Below are positions 45,413 through 54,139 of a DNA stretch of 64,000 nt, in pieces. The DNA is from Alphaproteobacteria bacterium (GTDB lineage Bacteria; Pseudomonadota; Alphaproteobacteria; UBA8366; Aestuariispiraceae), in contig JASJDC010000003.1 in assembly GCA_030065235.1 (NCBI GenBank), forward strand, positions 186,001 through 250,000, given 5' to 3'. Within the stretch, counting starts at the first letter, position 1, and every line of letters begins with the position of its first letter. Under the pieces are notes generated by a model that saw only the letters and a program-made list of their open reading frames with translations, was not told the DNA's origin and made no database searches. The position numbers were made by a program, and so were the translations under genes.

Positions 45413-46426
45413 ATGTCCGTATCGCCTTCGGACCAGGTGTCAGGAAAGGTCATGCTGTCGCCGACCGCGCGTCGCGTGGTGGTGACCGGCGGCGCCGGAT
45501 TTTTGGGATCGCATCTCTGTCGCGCTCTGCTGGCCCGCGGCGACGAGGTGCTCTGCGTCGACAATTTCTTTACCGGCCGCCGGGCGTTGGTCGCCGATTT
45601 GCTCGACGATCCGCGCTTCGAACTGCACAGGCACGACGTCACCTTCCCGCTCTATGTCGAATGCGACGAGGTGTATAACCTCGCTTGTCCGGCCTCGCCG
45701 ATCCATTACCAGCGCGACCCGGTGCAAACGACCAAGACCAGCGTCGTCGGCGCGATCAACATGCTCGGCCTGTCGAAACGCTGCGGCGCCCGGTTCTTTC
45801 AGGCCTCCACAAGCGAAGTCTATGGCGATCCGCAGGTCCATCCGCAGGCCGAGGACTATACCGGCAACGTCACCTCAATCGGGCCGCGGGCCTGCTACGA
45901 TGAAGGCAAACGCTGCGCCGAGACGCTGAGTTTCGATTATGCGCGTCAGCACCGAGTCGATGTGCGTCTGGCGCGGATCTTCAACACATATGGCCCGAAC
46001 ATGCATCCCGATGACGGCCGGGTCGTGTCCAACTTCATCATCCAGGCTTTGAAGGGCGATGCGATCACCCTGTTCGGCGATGGGCTTCAGACCCGATCCT
46101 TTTGCTATGTCGACGATATGATCGATGGTTTTGTCCGCTTTATGACAGCGCCGCCGGACGCGAGCGGGAGCGCGATCGGCTACGGTCCGCTGAATCTCGG
46201 CAATCCGCATGAGATCACCGTCAAAGAGCTGGCGGAGACGGTGATCGACATGACCGGCAGCCGGTCCGACCTCTCCTACCGCCCGTTGCCGCAGGATGAC
46301 CCGACGCGCCGTTGTCCGGATATTTCGAAAGCCGAGGCTCTGATCGGCTGGCGACCCTCAACGGCGTTGCGCGACGGCTTGCAGAGGACCATCGACTATT
46401 TCGACGCCTATCTGCTCAACGTCTAG
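45413..46426 (+). CDS. UDP-glucuronate decarboxylase-like SDR enzyme
   Basis: 337 residues, extended short-chain dehydrogenase. [19 protein letters not shown] is the NAD site, DNFFTGRR and [18 protein letters not shown] are the UDP-xylose synthase blocks, the catalytic tyrosine and lysine sit in [12 protein letters not shown], and [22 protein letters not shown] follows. The likely product is UDP-xylose for surface polysaccharide. GAGG precedes ATG 45413, and ATG 45452 is a shorter alternative. A putative glycosyltransferase lies next to it on the other strand. Confidence 0.88.
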   Translation: MSVSPSDQVSGKVMLSPTARRVVVTGGAGFLGSHLCRALLARGDEVLCVDNFFTGRRALVADLLDDPRFELHRHDVTFPLYVECDEVYNLACPASPIHYQRDPVQTTKTSVVGAINMLGLSKRCGARFFQASTSEVYGDPQVHPQAEDYTGNVTSIGPRACYDEGKRCAETLSFDYARQHRVDVRLARIFNTYGPNMHPDDGRVVSNFIIQALKGDAITLFGDGLQTRSFCYVDDMIDGFVRFMTAPPDASGSAIGYGPLNLGNPHEITVKELAETVIDMTGSRSDLSYRPLPQDDPTRRCPDISKAEALIGWRPSTALRDGLQRTIDYFDAYLLNV

Positions 46427-46445
46427 CGGCGGAAATACGCTGAGA

Positions 46446-47351
46446 CTAGGGGGCGGTCAGCAGACCGGTCTCTTCCATGATGGGCCCGGTGCGCTCGACA
46501 AAGCGCGACAGGAGGTGAAGCTGACGGTCCCGCAGATGTGGGGCGAGCAACAGTTTCAGGTTCAGGTCCAGACGTTTGCCGCGTACTGAAAAGGAGACCG
46601 GCCCATCCTTGTGTCGGGCACCCGCCGAGGTCGCATGGACAAGCACCGTTGGATCGTCATCGGTCAGCGCGACGCCGTCGAGAAGCGCGCCATGCGCGTT
46701 CCATTCCCTTGTGTCGAGCAGCCTCAGTTTCTTCGGCTTGCGGTGGGCCAGGGCGTTGAAGCTGTTCTGTTCGAAGAGCAGCCAGACCGGCTGCTTCAGA
46801 GTCAGCTTTCGCCAACGCCGCGCCGCTTCCATATCCGTGCAGACGATCACGCCGGTGTTGAGATAGGGCTGCCGGCCGTCGAGGCCGAACCGGTCCAGCA
46901 TCGGTCGAAACGGGGCGATGTCGCGCCCGCGCTCGGCCCATTCGGCGATGAAATCATTGAGCGCGCCGCCGCTGACATCCGGACACACCGCCCAACAGAC
47001 GCCGCCCTGGACCATGTCGATGGCGAGTGCGTCGAGCGCGCGCGCGAAAGGTTTGATCGGCATGATGTCGGCGTCGATCCAGACGAAGCCCGGGGTGCGC
47101 GGGTCGGCCGCTTCGACATAGTCGCCCATCGCCGCTTTCGCATACCAAGGGTGATCGAATTCCTCGAGGAAGGCCGGCTTAGGCAAAAGCAGTCCGAGCG
47201 CATCAAGAAAGCGTCGCGCCGCCGGCGTAAAGCCGAAATCGCAGACCGCAAACTCGGCTGTCGGATCGACCTGCCGCGCGCCTTCGAGCAGCATAAACAG
47301 ATTGCCGAGCAGCTTGTCGTCGGCTCCGGTGATGAGTCTCAGATCGGCCAT
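46446..47351 (-). CDS. Predicted nucleotide-sugar glycosyltransferase (GT-A fold)
   Basis: 301 residues from ATG 47351, with AAGAGA upstream. Further in-frame starts lie at 47369 and 47396. WIDADI at about residues 91-96 supplies a DxD metal motif, and LNTGVIVCTDMEAARRW is like family 8-type enzymes. No signal peptide or membrane helix is seen. It is convergent with the UDP-xylose-like gene, so a shared role in surface sugars is plausible but not shown. The acceptor is unknown. Confidence 0.6.
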   Translation of the reverse strand: MADLRLITGADDKLLGNLFMLLEGARQVDPTAEFAVCDFGFTPAARRFLDALGLLLPKPAFLEEFDHPWYAKAAMGDYVEAADPRTPGFVWIDADIMPIKPFARALDALAIDMVQGGVCWAVCPDVSGGALNDFIAEWAERGRDIAPFRPMLDRFGLDGRQPYLNTGVIVCTDMEAARRWRKLTLKQPVWLLFEQNSFNALAHRKPKKLRLLDTREWNAHGALLDGVALTDDDPTVLVHATSAGARHKDGPVSFSVRGKRLDLNLKLLLAPHLRDRQLHLLSRFVERTGPIMEETGLLTAP

Positions 47352-47478
47352 GGGCGTTCTCTTGGCCATCCGCCGCCGCGGCTCGCGCCGCGACATGAAA
47401 ACGGCGCCGCAGTGGATCGTGTCCCCAACGGCGCCGACATGTCATTACGGCGGATGCGCCCGCCGGCGGGCGTCGCCG

Positions 47479-47829
47479 TCAGGCCGCATTTTTGCCGGAC
47501 GATCCTTCGCTGGACGCACGTCGATAGGCGACCTTGCAATGCGCGTCGCAATAGGGTTTGCCGGGGACCGCTGTTTCGCCGCAGAAGCGGAATTCCGGCT
47601 GGCCCGGATGGCCGATGGGCCACTGGCAGGTGCGTTCCAACCGATTGAGATCAAGCGGCGCTTCCTGGCGTTTGACCGGCTGCGGTCGCGAGGACAGTCC
47701 GAGGCGATGCGCTTTGCCAATGACCGCGTTGCGCGTGACGCCGCCGAGCTTTTCGGCGATCTGGCGGGCCGTATAGCCATTTCGCCAGAGGCCCTTTAGG
47801 GTTTCCACCCGTTCTTCAGTCCAATCCAT
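47479..47829 (-). CDS. gcrA: GcrA cell cycle regulator (short form)
   Basis: 116 residues. The N-terminal DNA-binding domain is WTEERVETLKGLWRNGYTARQIAEKLGGVTRNAVIGKAHRLGL, and the C-terminal sigma-70-binding domain is TCQWPIGHPGQPEFRFCGETAVPGKPYCDAHC. GcrA binds sigma-70 and activates promoters with CcrM-methylated GANTC. Caulobacter GcrA is about 170 residues; here the linker is only about 20 residues. It is read leftward from a region with a DnaA box and GANTC sites. Confidence 0.93.
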   Translation of the reverse strand: MDWTEERVETLKGLWRNGYTARQIAEKLGGVTRNAVIGKAHRLGLSSRPQPVKRQEAPLDLNRLERTCQWPIGHPGQPEFRFCGETAVPGKPYCDAHCKVAYRRASSEGSSGKNAA

Positions 47830-47985
47830 GGCGGGTTACCCCCTTCGCTTCCGTGCTGTAAACTATATATCGTATGTATTTCGACGTTTGACGGCCCATC
47901 CACAACATAGCCGATATTACCGTACATGTTGTGTTCCCCTCTGATACGCACACAATATTATGGGTTTTTAGCGCAGGCAAGGAGC

Positions 47986-47990
47986 GATTC
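47986..47990. promoter_or_regulatory. GANTC (CcrM) site upstream of gcrA
   Basis: GATTC at 47986-47990, with a second at 48076-48080. CcrM methylates the adenine in GANTC, and GcrA reads that state. The sites are about 155 and 245 bases upstream of the gcrA start. Two sites in 95 bases is more than expected by chance but not strong. Confidence 0.4.
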
Positions 47991-48004
47991 GGCTTGGCGC
48001 AGGG

Positions 48005-48013
48005 TTATCCACA
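48005..48013 (+). promoter_or_regulatory. DnaA box upstream of gcrA
   Basis: TTATCCACA is a perfect match to the DnaA box consensus. It is 176 bases upstream of the gcrA start. In Caulobacter DnaA activates gcrA expression, and the same logic would fit here. A weaker relative, CCATCCACA, lies at about 47896-47904. The 47860-48060 region is AT-rich. One perfect box is too few to call an origin. Confidence 0.5.
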
Positions 48014-48147
48014 ACTCTTTTTCAACAATGCATTAAATATATCTAATATGAAGATGTGACAGGTGATTGTTGACCGATTCGCCCGTAATGAACCCGCGCT
48101 TAGGCGGGATCGGCTCAACGTCTGCGCGCCGGATTGTTGGAGCCGGC

Positions 48148-48435
48148 TTAGAAATGGCTCGTGTGATCGGCGACTTGGCCGAGAGAGGGCCAGTCCGGCC
48201 GCGTCGCCACATCGCGGCATCCGCAGCCCGAGCAGCGCATCTTTGCGCCGATTTCCGGCACGGGAAACTGCGGTCCCAACTCGGCGATCAAGCGCGCAAC
48301 CGCAATCGTTGCGTTGTGGCCGCAACGATTGCACCAACAGAAGACGCCAACGCCGCGGTCGCTCAATTCGCCCAGGGTCGTGGCGGGCAAGGCCGCGTCC
48401 CGTTGTTTCATCGCCTCGTGTTTGATCCCGCCCAT
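48148..48435 (-). CDS. Small zinc-ribbon-like protein
   Basis: 95 residues from ATG 48435. Two cysteine pairs, CWCNRCGHN and CSGCGCRD about 35 residues apart, should bind one zinc ion, and the C-terminal segment reads DVATRPDWPS. Similar proteins of unknown function occur near cell-cycle and regulator genes in alphaproteobacteria. A GAGG ribosome binding site precedes the start. An in-frame upstream start at 48468 is possible. Confidence 0.7.
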   Translation of the reverse strand: MGGIKHEAMKQRDAALPATTLGELSDRGVGVFCWCNRCGHNATIAVARLIAELGPQFPVPEIGAKMRCSGCGCRDVATRPDWPSLGQVADHTSHF

Positions 48436-48539
48436 GGCGCGCCTCACCCTTGCTCTCGTCCTATCCAAGGCATAATGTTCTTATTTTGTTCTGTAAATGG
48501 ATAAATGGAGTCGCCTGCGCCCGGACCGGACGCCAAGCG

Positions 48540-48884
48540 CTAGGAAGTCAGAGGCCGCAAGCGTTTCGGACTGTCGAAAAACGCCAACGCGTCGGACAAG
48601 GAGCGGCTCTTGCTCAGGATTCGCCGGCCGCTCAGCACCAGATATTCGAATCCCTTCGCCTCGCGGCGCTTGGCGACGGCGAAAACCGGCGTCTCGAAAC
48701 TGCTGCGGAACATGGAGAAGACGGCGACCGGGCCATGCTGGTCGACTGCATAGTCGCGCCATTCGCCAGTGGCGACGCGCTTGGAATAGACCTGCAGAAG
48801 CGTCCGCAACTCGACCCTGTCGAAGACCACCTTGTGCTTCCGGCGGCGCCGACGGACGTCGGCCAGATCGATCAGATTGCTCAT
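48540..48884 (-). CDS. DUF2794 family protein
   Basis: 114 residues from ATG 48884. VFDRVELRTLLQVYSKRVATGEWRDYAVDQHG and AVFSMFRSS match the alphaproteobacterial DUF2794 proteins, whose function is unknown. The protein is basic and soluble, with no motif for catalysis. It sits upstream of the zinc-ribbon gene on the same strand, 104 bases away, so co-transcription is possible. An in-frame ATG at 48929 would add 15 residues that do not resemble the family. Confidence 0.88.
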   Translation of the reverse strand: MSNLIDLADVRRRRRKHKVVFDRVELRTLLQVYSKRVATGEWRDYAVDQHGPVAVFSMFRSSFETPVFAVAKRREAKGFEYLVLSGRRILSKSRSLSDALAFFDSPKRLRPLTS

Positions 48885-49053
48885 ACGCGGCGCGCAATCC
48901 CCTGTTCGCATCGGGTCCAAGACAAACACGCAGCCGATCCCGGCGGCTGCGCGCGGACAGTCTTAAAACTGTAACCTGATCGCAGGCGAACGGGGAAGGC
49001 TTTTTTCGCGCGCCGAGGACCAACCAACCAGCGCCCGGCATATGCGCCTGACG

Positions 49054-49428
49054 TTAGTTGACGGGCTGAGCGCCGTCGCCATAGGGATCCGGCGAATTGT
49101 AGCACGTTGTGTCCGCAAGGCTGCGGTAGCAATAGACCGGTTTTTCGATCACGCCCTGATCATAGGGTCGGCACAAAGGACCGCCGTCGATGGATTGCCG
49201 CGGCGTGCTGCAATCTTTGCCGGTGAACAGACTGGCGATAATATCGGTCGGCAGTTTCTGGGTGCTGATCGTGGTCGAGGTCGCTGCAGCCATCGCCGCG
49301 AATTGTGGTTCCACCCCGCTGCAGCCGCTGAGCGCGAAACAGATGCAGGCCGCCGCAGTCAGCCGCCGCGCGGCGGGGCGGCGCCGGCGGGCGTCTTTCG
49401 AAAGCGGCTTCGTCGCGCGCGGCGTCAT
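49054..49428 (-). CDS. Predicted lipoprotein
   Basis: 124 residues from ATG 49428. A basic N-terminus with KDARRRRPAARR and a hydrophobic segment ends in ALSGC, a lipobox, so it is probably a lipoprotein. The mature part is short with cysteine pairs (DCSTP, PLCRPYD, VYCYRSLADTTCYNSPDPY) and the conserved YRSLADTTCY string, which recurs in alphaproteobacterial small lipoproteins. The function is unknown. Confidence 0.75.
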   Translation of the reverse strand: MTPRATKPLSKDARRRRPAARRLTAAACICFALSGCSGVEPQFAAMAAATSTTISTQKLPTDIIASLFTGKDCSTPRQSIDGGPLCRPYDQGVIEKPVYCYRSLADTTCYNSPDPYGDGAQPVN

Positions 49429-49761
49429 TCCTGTTGATCTCCATCTCGCGGAGGCGGCTATACACACGCCATCGGCCTCAAGCCTAGCACAATGCGTGCC
49501 ATCGGTCTGCGCCCGTCGCCCTGTCGGCCGTGAACCGGGCTTGACCTGTTCGCTCAGAATTGGCCCCGCATGAGTTGCGGCGGCGGCCCAAGGGCCGTAA
49601 ATAGAGCCCCGATCCGGCGGAGGGCGGGCTGCGTCTGCTCCTCTTCTTGAAATGCGCGATCAAGACGCACACGTGACGGCACGGCCGCGTGCGAGAAAAG
49701 CGTCGCATGAACGCCGGCCCCGCGCAGCGCCGCGCACCGTCTGATATTGAGGACTTTGGTT
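49429..49761. other. Divergent intergenic region
   Basis: 333 bases between the lipoprotein gene and the YfgM-like gene. It should hold both promoters. I see no RNA gene, repeat or clear terminator. A TTGAGGA Shine-Dalgarno-like stretch lies at the right end near 49747. Confidence 0.4.
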
Positions 49762-50406
49762 TTGGCCGAAATCTTTCGCGAAATCGATGAGGAGCTTCAG
49801 CAAGAAAAGCTGAAGGAACGCTGGAAGGCCTATGGCAAATACGCCATAGGCGGCGCGGTGCTGATCGTCGCTGTCGCCATCGGTGTGAATGTCTGGTTGA
49901 GCAACCAGCGCGCGGCGCAGCAAGCGGCCGCTGACGCGTTTACGGCCGCTCAGTTGTTGTCCGAAAAAGCGAACTACGCTGAGGCGGAACGCGCCTTTGC
50001 GGAATTGGCGAGGGAAGCGCCTGGGGCCTATCCGGTGCTTGCGCGGTTCCAGAAGGCGGCGGTCCGCGGCCAGGGCGGCGACCGCGCCGGCGCGGGCGAG
50101 GAATATGAGGCGATCGCCCAGGATTCGGCTGTGGCGCCTTTGTTCCAGGAACTGGCCTTGCTGTTGATGGCGATGCAGACCGCCGACATCGCAGACCCGG
50201 ACGCGCTGATCGATCGGCTGACGCCGATCGCCGGCGCCGGCAAGCCGTGGCGCTACAGCGCCCTGGAGGTCATCGCGGCTCTTCATTTGCGCAAGGGCGA
50301 CGACTCGGCGGCGCGGGCCAGCCTGACCCAGATCAGCGATGCGCTTGACGCCCCGGCGGGAGCGCGGGCTCGAGCCGCCGAACTGCTGCAGAGCCTGCCG
50401 GAATAG
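49762..50406 (+). CDS. YfgM-like tetratricopeptide membrane protein
   Basis: About 214 residues. An N-terminal cytoplasmic stretch AEIFREIDEELQQEKLKERWKAYGK precedes a membrane helix (about 29-48) and periplasmic TPR-like helices. It belongs to the YfgM/DUF2133 group that works with SecYEG and periplasmic chaperones. I place the start at TTG 49762, giving the family N-terminus, with TTGAGGA about ten bases upstream. It is the first gene of the unit with bamB and der, the order known from many proteobacteria. Confidence 0.85.
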   Translation: MAEIFREIDEELQQEKLKERWKAYGKYAIGGAVLIVAVAIGVNVWLSNQRAAQQAAADAFTAAQLLSEKANYAEAERAFAELAREAPGAYPVLARFQKAAVRGQGGDRAGAGEEYEAIAQDSAVAPLFQELALLLMAMQTADIADPDALIDRLTPIAGAGKPWRYSALEVIAALHLRKGDDSAARASLTQISDALDAPAGARARAAELLQSLPE

Positions 50407-50414
50407 AGACGATT

Positions 50415-51737
50415 ATGGCCTGGTTTCGACGGCTCTTGATCGTGGCCGCCGCCGCATCCGCCTTGGCCGGGTGCGAAAACTGGTTCGGCGAAACCGAGGC
50501 GCCGCCGTTGCCCGGCGCCCGGATCGCCGTCATGTTGGAGGAAGGCGTCGTCGAGCCGGACCCGCGCCTGGCGGATTTGGACGTGCGCCTGCCGCCGCCT
50601 TATCTGAACACAGACTGGCCCCAGGCCGGTGGCTATGCCGATCACGCCATGCACCACCTGATGGTCGGTGAAAATCTGGAACAAGTCTGGGATATCTCGA
50701 TCGGCGAAGGCTCCGACGGCGGCAACCGTATTCTCAATACGCCCATTGTCGCCAACGGCAAGGTCGTCACCAAAGACAGCGAATTCATCGTTCGCGCCTT
50801 CGACGCCGAAACCGGCGGTCTGATCTGGGAGTTCGATCCCGGCGTGCCCGAGGAGGACGAGGACGCCTTTGGCGGCGGCGTCGCCTATCATGACGGCCGG
50901 ATTTTCTTGAGCACCGGGTACGCGCAATTGATCGCCGTCGACGCCAAGGACGGCGTCGAATTGTGGCGCGCCGCGCTGCCAGGGCCGATGCGGGCGGCGC
51001 CGACCGCCGCGGACATGGCTGTGCTGGCGATCACGATCGACAACCAAACCTCGGCTTTCAATCCGGTGACCGGCGAGCGGCTTTGGGTCCATTCCGGTTT
51101 TGCGGAGACCGCCGGCTTGCTGGGCGGCGCCAGCCCGGCGATCGACGGCCCTTTGGCGATCGTGCCCTATTCGTCGGGAGAGGTCTTCGGCCTTCGGCTC
51201 GGTACGGGGCGGCCGGTCTGGTCCGATTCCCTGACCTCGATCCGTCGTGCGGACGCTCTGTCAGCGCTGGCCGACATTCGCGGACTGCCGGTGATCGATC
51301 GCGGCCTGGTGTTGGCGGTGAGCCACGCAGGCCGGACAGTGGCGCTTGACGCGCGGAGCGGTCAAAGGGTCTGGGACCTTCGTGTCGGCGGACGGCAGAG
51401 CCCTTGGGTGGCCGGCGAGTTTATCTATCTGCTGACCACGGAAGGCAATTTGCTGGCGGTGACCCGGCGGGGCGGCCGTGTGAAATGGGTCGTGTCGGTC
51501 CCGATCTGGGAAGACGCGGAAGACCGGACCGACGCGATCGCCTGGGTTGGCCCGGTATTGGCGGGCGATCGTTTGATCTTGGGCAATTCGCTCGGCGAGT
51601 TGGTGTCTGTTTCGCCCTATACCGGCGAGGCGCTGGGCGGCGTCGATGTCGGCGATCCGATCCTGACCACGCCGATTGTCGCCAATGGCACTTTGTATGT
51701 GCAGACGGACGATGGACGCCTGATCGCCTTTCGCTAG
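50415..51737 (+). CDS. bamB: Outer membrane protein assembly factor BamB
   Basis: 440 residues. A lipoprotein signal (AASALAGC, about 13-20) leads into an eight-bladed PQQ-repeat beta propeller, with repeat blades such as RAFDAETGGLIWEFDPG, AVDAKDGVELWRAALPG and ALDARSGQRVWDLRVGG. BamB supports BamA in inserting outer-membrane proteins. It starts eight bases after the YfgM-like gene and is followed by der after 66 bases. Confidence 0.93.
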   Translation: MAWFRRLLIVAAAASALAGCENWFGETEAPPLPGARIAVMLEEGVVEPDPRLADLDVRLPPPYLNTDWPQAGGYADHAMHHLMVGENLEQVWDISIGEGSDGGNRILNTPIVANGKVVTKDSEFIVRAFDAETGGLIWEFDPGVPEEDEDAFGGGVAYHDGRIFLSTGYAQLIAVDAKDGVELWRAALPGPMRAAPTAADMAVLAITIDNQTSAFNPVTGERLWVHSGFAETAGLLGGASPAIDGPLAIVPYSSGEVFGLRLGTGRPVWSDSLTSIRRADALSALADIRGLPVIDRGLVLAVSHAGRTVALDARSGQRVWDLRVGGRQSPWVAGEFIYLLTTEGNLLAVTRRGGRVKWVVSVPIWEDAEDRTDAIAWVGPVLAGDRLILGNSLGELVSVSPYTGEALGGVDVGDPILTTPIVANGTLYVQTDDGRLIAFR

Positions 51738-51803
51738 GCGCCGAGGCCCGCCGACGTCAGACGCAAACTGCGCGCAGCGCGCGCCTAAGGAAATGACCTC
51801 GAC

Positions 51804-53273
51804 ATGTCAGGTTTTACGGTCGCCATCATCGGTCGCCCCAATGTCGGGAAATCGACTCTGTTCAATCGCCTGGTCGGCAAACGGCTCGCCATTGTCGACG
51901 ACACGCCGGGGGTGACCCGCGACCGGCGCGAAGGCGACGCTAAGCTCGGCGACCTGCGCTTTCGCATCGTCGATACCGCCGGGCTGGAGGATGCGCAGGA
52001 CGACAGTCTGGCGGGTCGCATGCGGCGGCAGACCGATCTGGCCTTGGCGGAAGCCGATCTGGCGTTGTTCCTGATCGACGCCCGCGCCGGGGTCACGCCG
52101 CTGGACGAGTATTTCGCCGATGTCCTGCGCCGCAGCGACACGCCGGTGCGCCTGATCGCCAACAAATGCGAAGGCGCGGCCGGGTTGCCCGGGCTGCATG
52201 AGAGTTACCGGCTCGGGCTGAAGGAGCCGACCGCGATTTCGGCGGAGCATGGCGAGGGGCTGGCCGATCTCTATCAGATCGTCGCCGAGGCGATGGCCGA
52301 TTGGCGGGAACGCGTAGCCGCCGAGAGTGATTGGGACGAGGCGGCGTCGGAACCGGAACTGGGCGAAACGCTCGACCCGGAGGCGCTCGAACGGGCGCTC
52401 GAGGCGGACCGCCCGCCGCCGCGCATGAAATTGACCATCGTCGGCCGTCCGAATGTCGGCAAGTCGACCCTTGTCAACCGCTTGCTCGGCGAAGAACGGC
52501 TGTTGACCGGGCCGGAGGCGGGCGTGACCCGAGACTCGATCGCGGTCGATTGGAGTTGGCGCGGCCGTGACATGCAGCTGGTCGACACCGCCGGCATGCG
52601 GCGGAAGGCGCGGGTCAGCGCCAAGGTCGAACGGTTGAGCGCCGCCGACACGCGGCGCGCGATCCAGTTCTCCCATGTCGTCGTTCTTTTGCTGGACGCC
52701 CAGGATATGCTGGAGAAGCAGGACCTGACTATCGCGCGCCAAGTGTTGGAGGAGGGCCGGGCGCTCGTCGTCGCCGCCAACAAATGGGATGTCGTCGAGG
52801 ACAAGGCGGCGGCCTTGCAGAAGCTGAAAGACCGGCTGCAGACCTCGTTGCCGCAGGCCAAGGGCGCGCCGGTCGTCACCCTGTCGGCGAAGACTGGCGA
52901 CAAGCTGAACAAGCTGCTGGACGCGTCGGTGAAGGCCTACGATTTGTGGAATACGCGCATTCCGACCGGGCCGCTAAATAAATGGCTGGCGGATGTGACA
53001 GAGGCGCACCCGCCGCCTTTGGCGCGCGGCCGTCGCATTCGGCTGCGCTACGCGACCCAAGCCAAGACACGGCCGCCGACCTTTGTGATCTTCGCTTCGA
53101 TGCCCGAAACCTTGCCGGATAGCTATAATCGCTACCTTGTCAACGCGCTGCGGGAGGATTTCAATCTTCCCGGCGTTCCCTTGCGTCTCTTGATCCGGCG
53201 CGGCGCCAACCCCTACGCGCCCGACGACAAGGGGCGCGGCGCGCCTGGGAAAACAGGACGCAGGCGGCGCTGA
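51804..53273 (+). CDS. der: Ribosome biogenesis GTPase Der (EngA)
   Basis: 489 residues with two GTPase domains in tandem: [10 protein letters not shown] at about 10-19 and again at about 213-222, DTAGLED and DTAGMRR as the G3 motifs, and NKCEG and NKWDVVED as the G4 motifs. A KH-like C-terminal domain ends [14 protein letters not shown]. It acts in 50S ribosomal subunit assembly. AAGGAAATGACC precedes ATG 51804. The family length is normal, and the acidic linker between the G domains is typical. Confidence 0.97.
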   Translation: MSGFTVAIIGRPNVGKSTLFNRLVGKRLAIVDDTPGVTRDRREGDAKLGDLRFRIVDTAGLEDAQDDSLAGRMRRQTDLALAEADLALFLIDARAGVTPLDEYFADVLRRSDTPVRLIANKCEGAAGLPGLHESYRLGLKEPTAISAEHGEGLADLYQIVAEAMADWRERVAAESDWDEAASEPELGETLDPEALERALEADRPPPRMKLTIVGRPNVGKSTLVNRLLGEERLLTGPEAGVTRDSIAVDWSWRGRDMQLVDTAGMRRKARVSAKVERLSAADTRRAIQFSHVVVLLLDAQDMLEKQDLTIARQVLEEGRALVVAANKWDVVEDKAAALQKLKDRLQTSLPQAKGAPVVTLSAKTGDKLNKLLDASVKAYDLWNTRIPTGPLNKWLADVTEAHPPPLARGRRIRLRYATQAKTRPPTFVIFASMPETLPDSYNRYLVNALREDFNLPGVPLRLLIRRGANPYAPDDKGRGAPGKTGRRRR

Positions 53274-53301
53274 TCGATGGGTGGAGAGTGAGCGGAGCGC
53301 C

Positions 53302-53709
53302 ATGATGAAACTCAAGACCCTCTGTCTGTTGAGCCTCCTGGCGTTGGCCGGGTGCGCTGGCCAGTCCGCCAACCCGCTCGCGTTTTTGTCCCAGGGCGAT
53401 CCGGAATTCGATGGGGTTTGGGTCGGCGAAATCCGTTTTGGCGTCGGTTCCGAGAGCTGCCCGCGCCGCGCCGGTTTACGGGCGGAGATCGCCAATGGCT
53501 CCATTGGCGGCCAAATTCGGTGGGATGGCCGACCTGGTCGGTTTTCGGGCGTGATCCAGGACGGCGTGCTGAAGAATGCGGCATTCGAGCGGGGCAGCCG
53601 GGACTTCGCAGACGTCACCGGCGCTTTCACCGAACGCGAGGCGGAGGGCGAATGGCGCTCACCCCGATGCAGCGGAACCTGGAGCATGCGGAAGACCCGC
53701 GATCTTTGA
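53302..53709 (+). CDS. Small predicted lipoprotein
   Basis: 135 residues from ATG 53302, with GGAG upstream. The signal peptide KTLCLLSLLALAGC has a clear lipobox. The mature part has a WVGEIRFG strand pattern and a paired cysteine (SCPRRAG and RCSGTW), suggesting a small beta-rich domain. I cannot name it. It follows der by 28 bases and is probably the last gene of the unit, with a hairpin after it. Confidence 0.75.
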   Translation: MMKLKTLCLLSLLALAGCAGQSANPLAFLSQGDPEFDGVWVGEIRFGVGSESCPRRAGLRAEIANGSIGGQIRWDGRPGRFSGVIQDGVLKNAAFERGSRDFADVTGAFTEREAEGEWRSPRCSGTWSMRKTRDL

Positions 53710-53731
53710 AACGACTGACGCCCAAAATGAC

Positions 53732-53754
53732 AAAGGGCCGCCGAAGCGACCCTT
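53732..53754. terminator. Hairpin between the lipoprotein gene and rpmG
   Basis: AAGGGCCGC pairs with GCGACCCTT around CGAA, with one mismatch, at about 53733-53753. A-rich sequence before it and TTAATC after it could give weak T-tracts in both directions. It lies between the converging lipoprotein gene and rpmG. Confidence 0.5.
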
Positions 53755-53799
53755 AATCAACATGCGCCCCCCACGGAAACGCAGCCGGCGCGGGGCCGG

Positions 53800-53967
53800 T
53801 TACTTCATTTTCGATTCCTTGAACAGCACATGCTTGCGAACGACAGGATCGTATTTCCGCATTTCCAGTTTCTCAGTCAGCGTGCGCGGGTTCTTCTTCT
53901 TGACATAGAAGAAACCGGTATCCGCGGTGCTCACCATTTTGACCTGAAGGGTCGCGGGTTTCGCCAT
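53800..53967 (-). CDS. rpmG: 50S ribosomal protein L33
   Basis: 55 residues, translated on the minus strand as [14 protein letters not shown] and ending [35 protein letters not shown] is the L33 signature. There are no cysteines, so it is the zinc-free (C-minus) form. It is too short for many gene finders but is clearly real. It follows the topA-rnr block on the same strand, as in other alphaproteobacteria, 172 bases after the Nudix gene. Confidence 0.97.
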   Translation of the reverse strand: MAKPATLQVKMVSTADTGFFYVKKKNPRTLTEKLEMRKYDPVVRKHVLFKESKMK

Positions 53968-54139
53968 TGCTTCGTCCTTTCGACGCGCGCGCCAATTGCG
54001 CAGCGCGGGTTGTGTCCGGTTCGCGCCGAGCGGCGAGACGCCAGCCTGCGCGGAATTTGGCGCAATCTAGTCAGCGCGCGGCTCAAGTCAAGCGCCGTGT
54101 TCGCCCTGGAAGCAAGGGTCTCGACCGAGCTGCAATCGA

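Noticed and set aside
47941-47960. Third PaaX-like site from TGATAC near 47942
   Set aside because: Only one arm is present and no GTATC arm follows at the 32-base spacing.
47860-48080. Replication origin
   Set aside because: The region is AT-rich and has one perfect DnaA box, but a chromosomal origin needs a cluster of boxes and usually lies near other marker genes. The DnaA box is better explained as control of gcrA.
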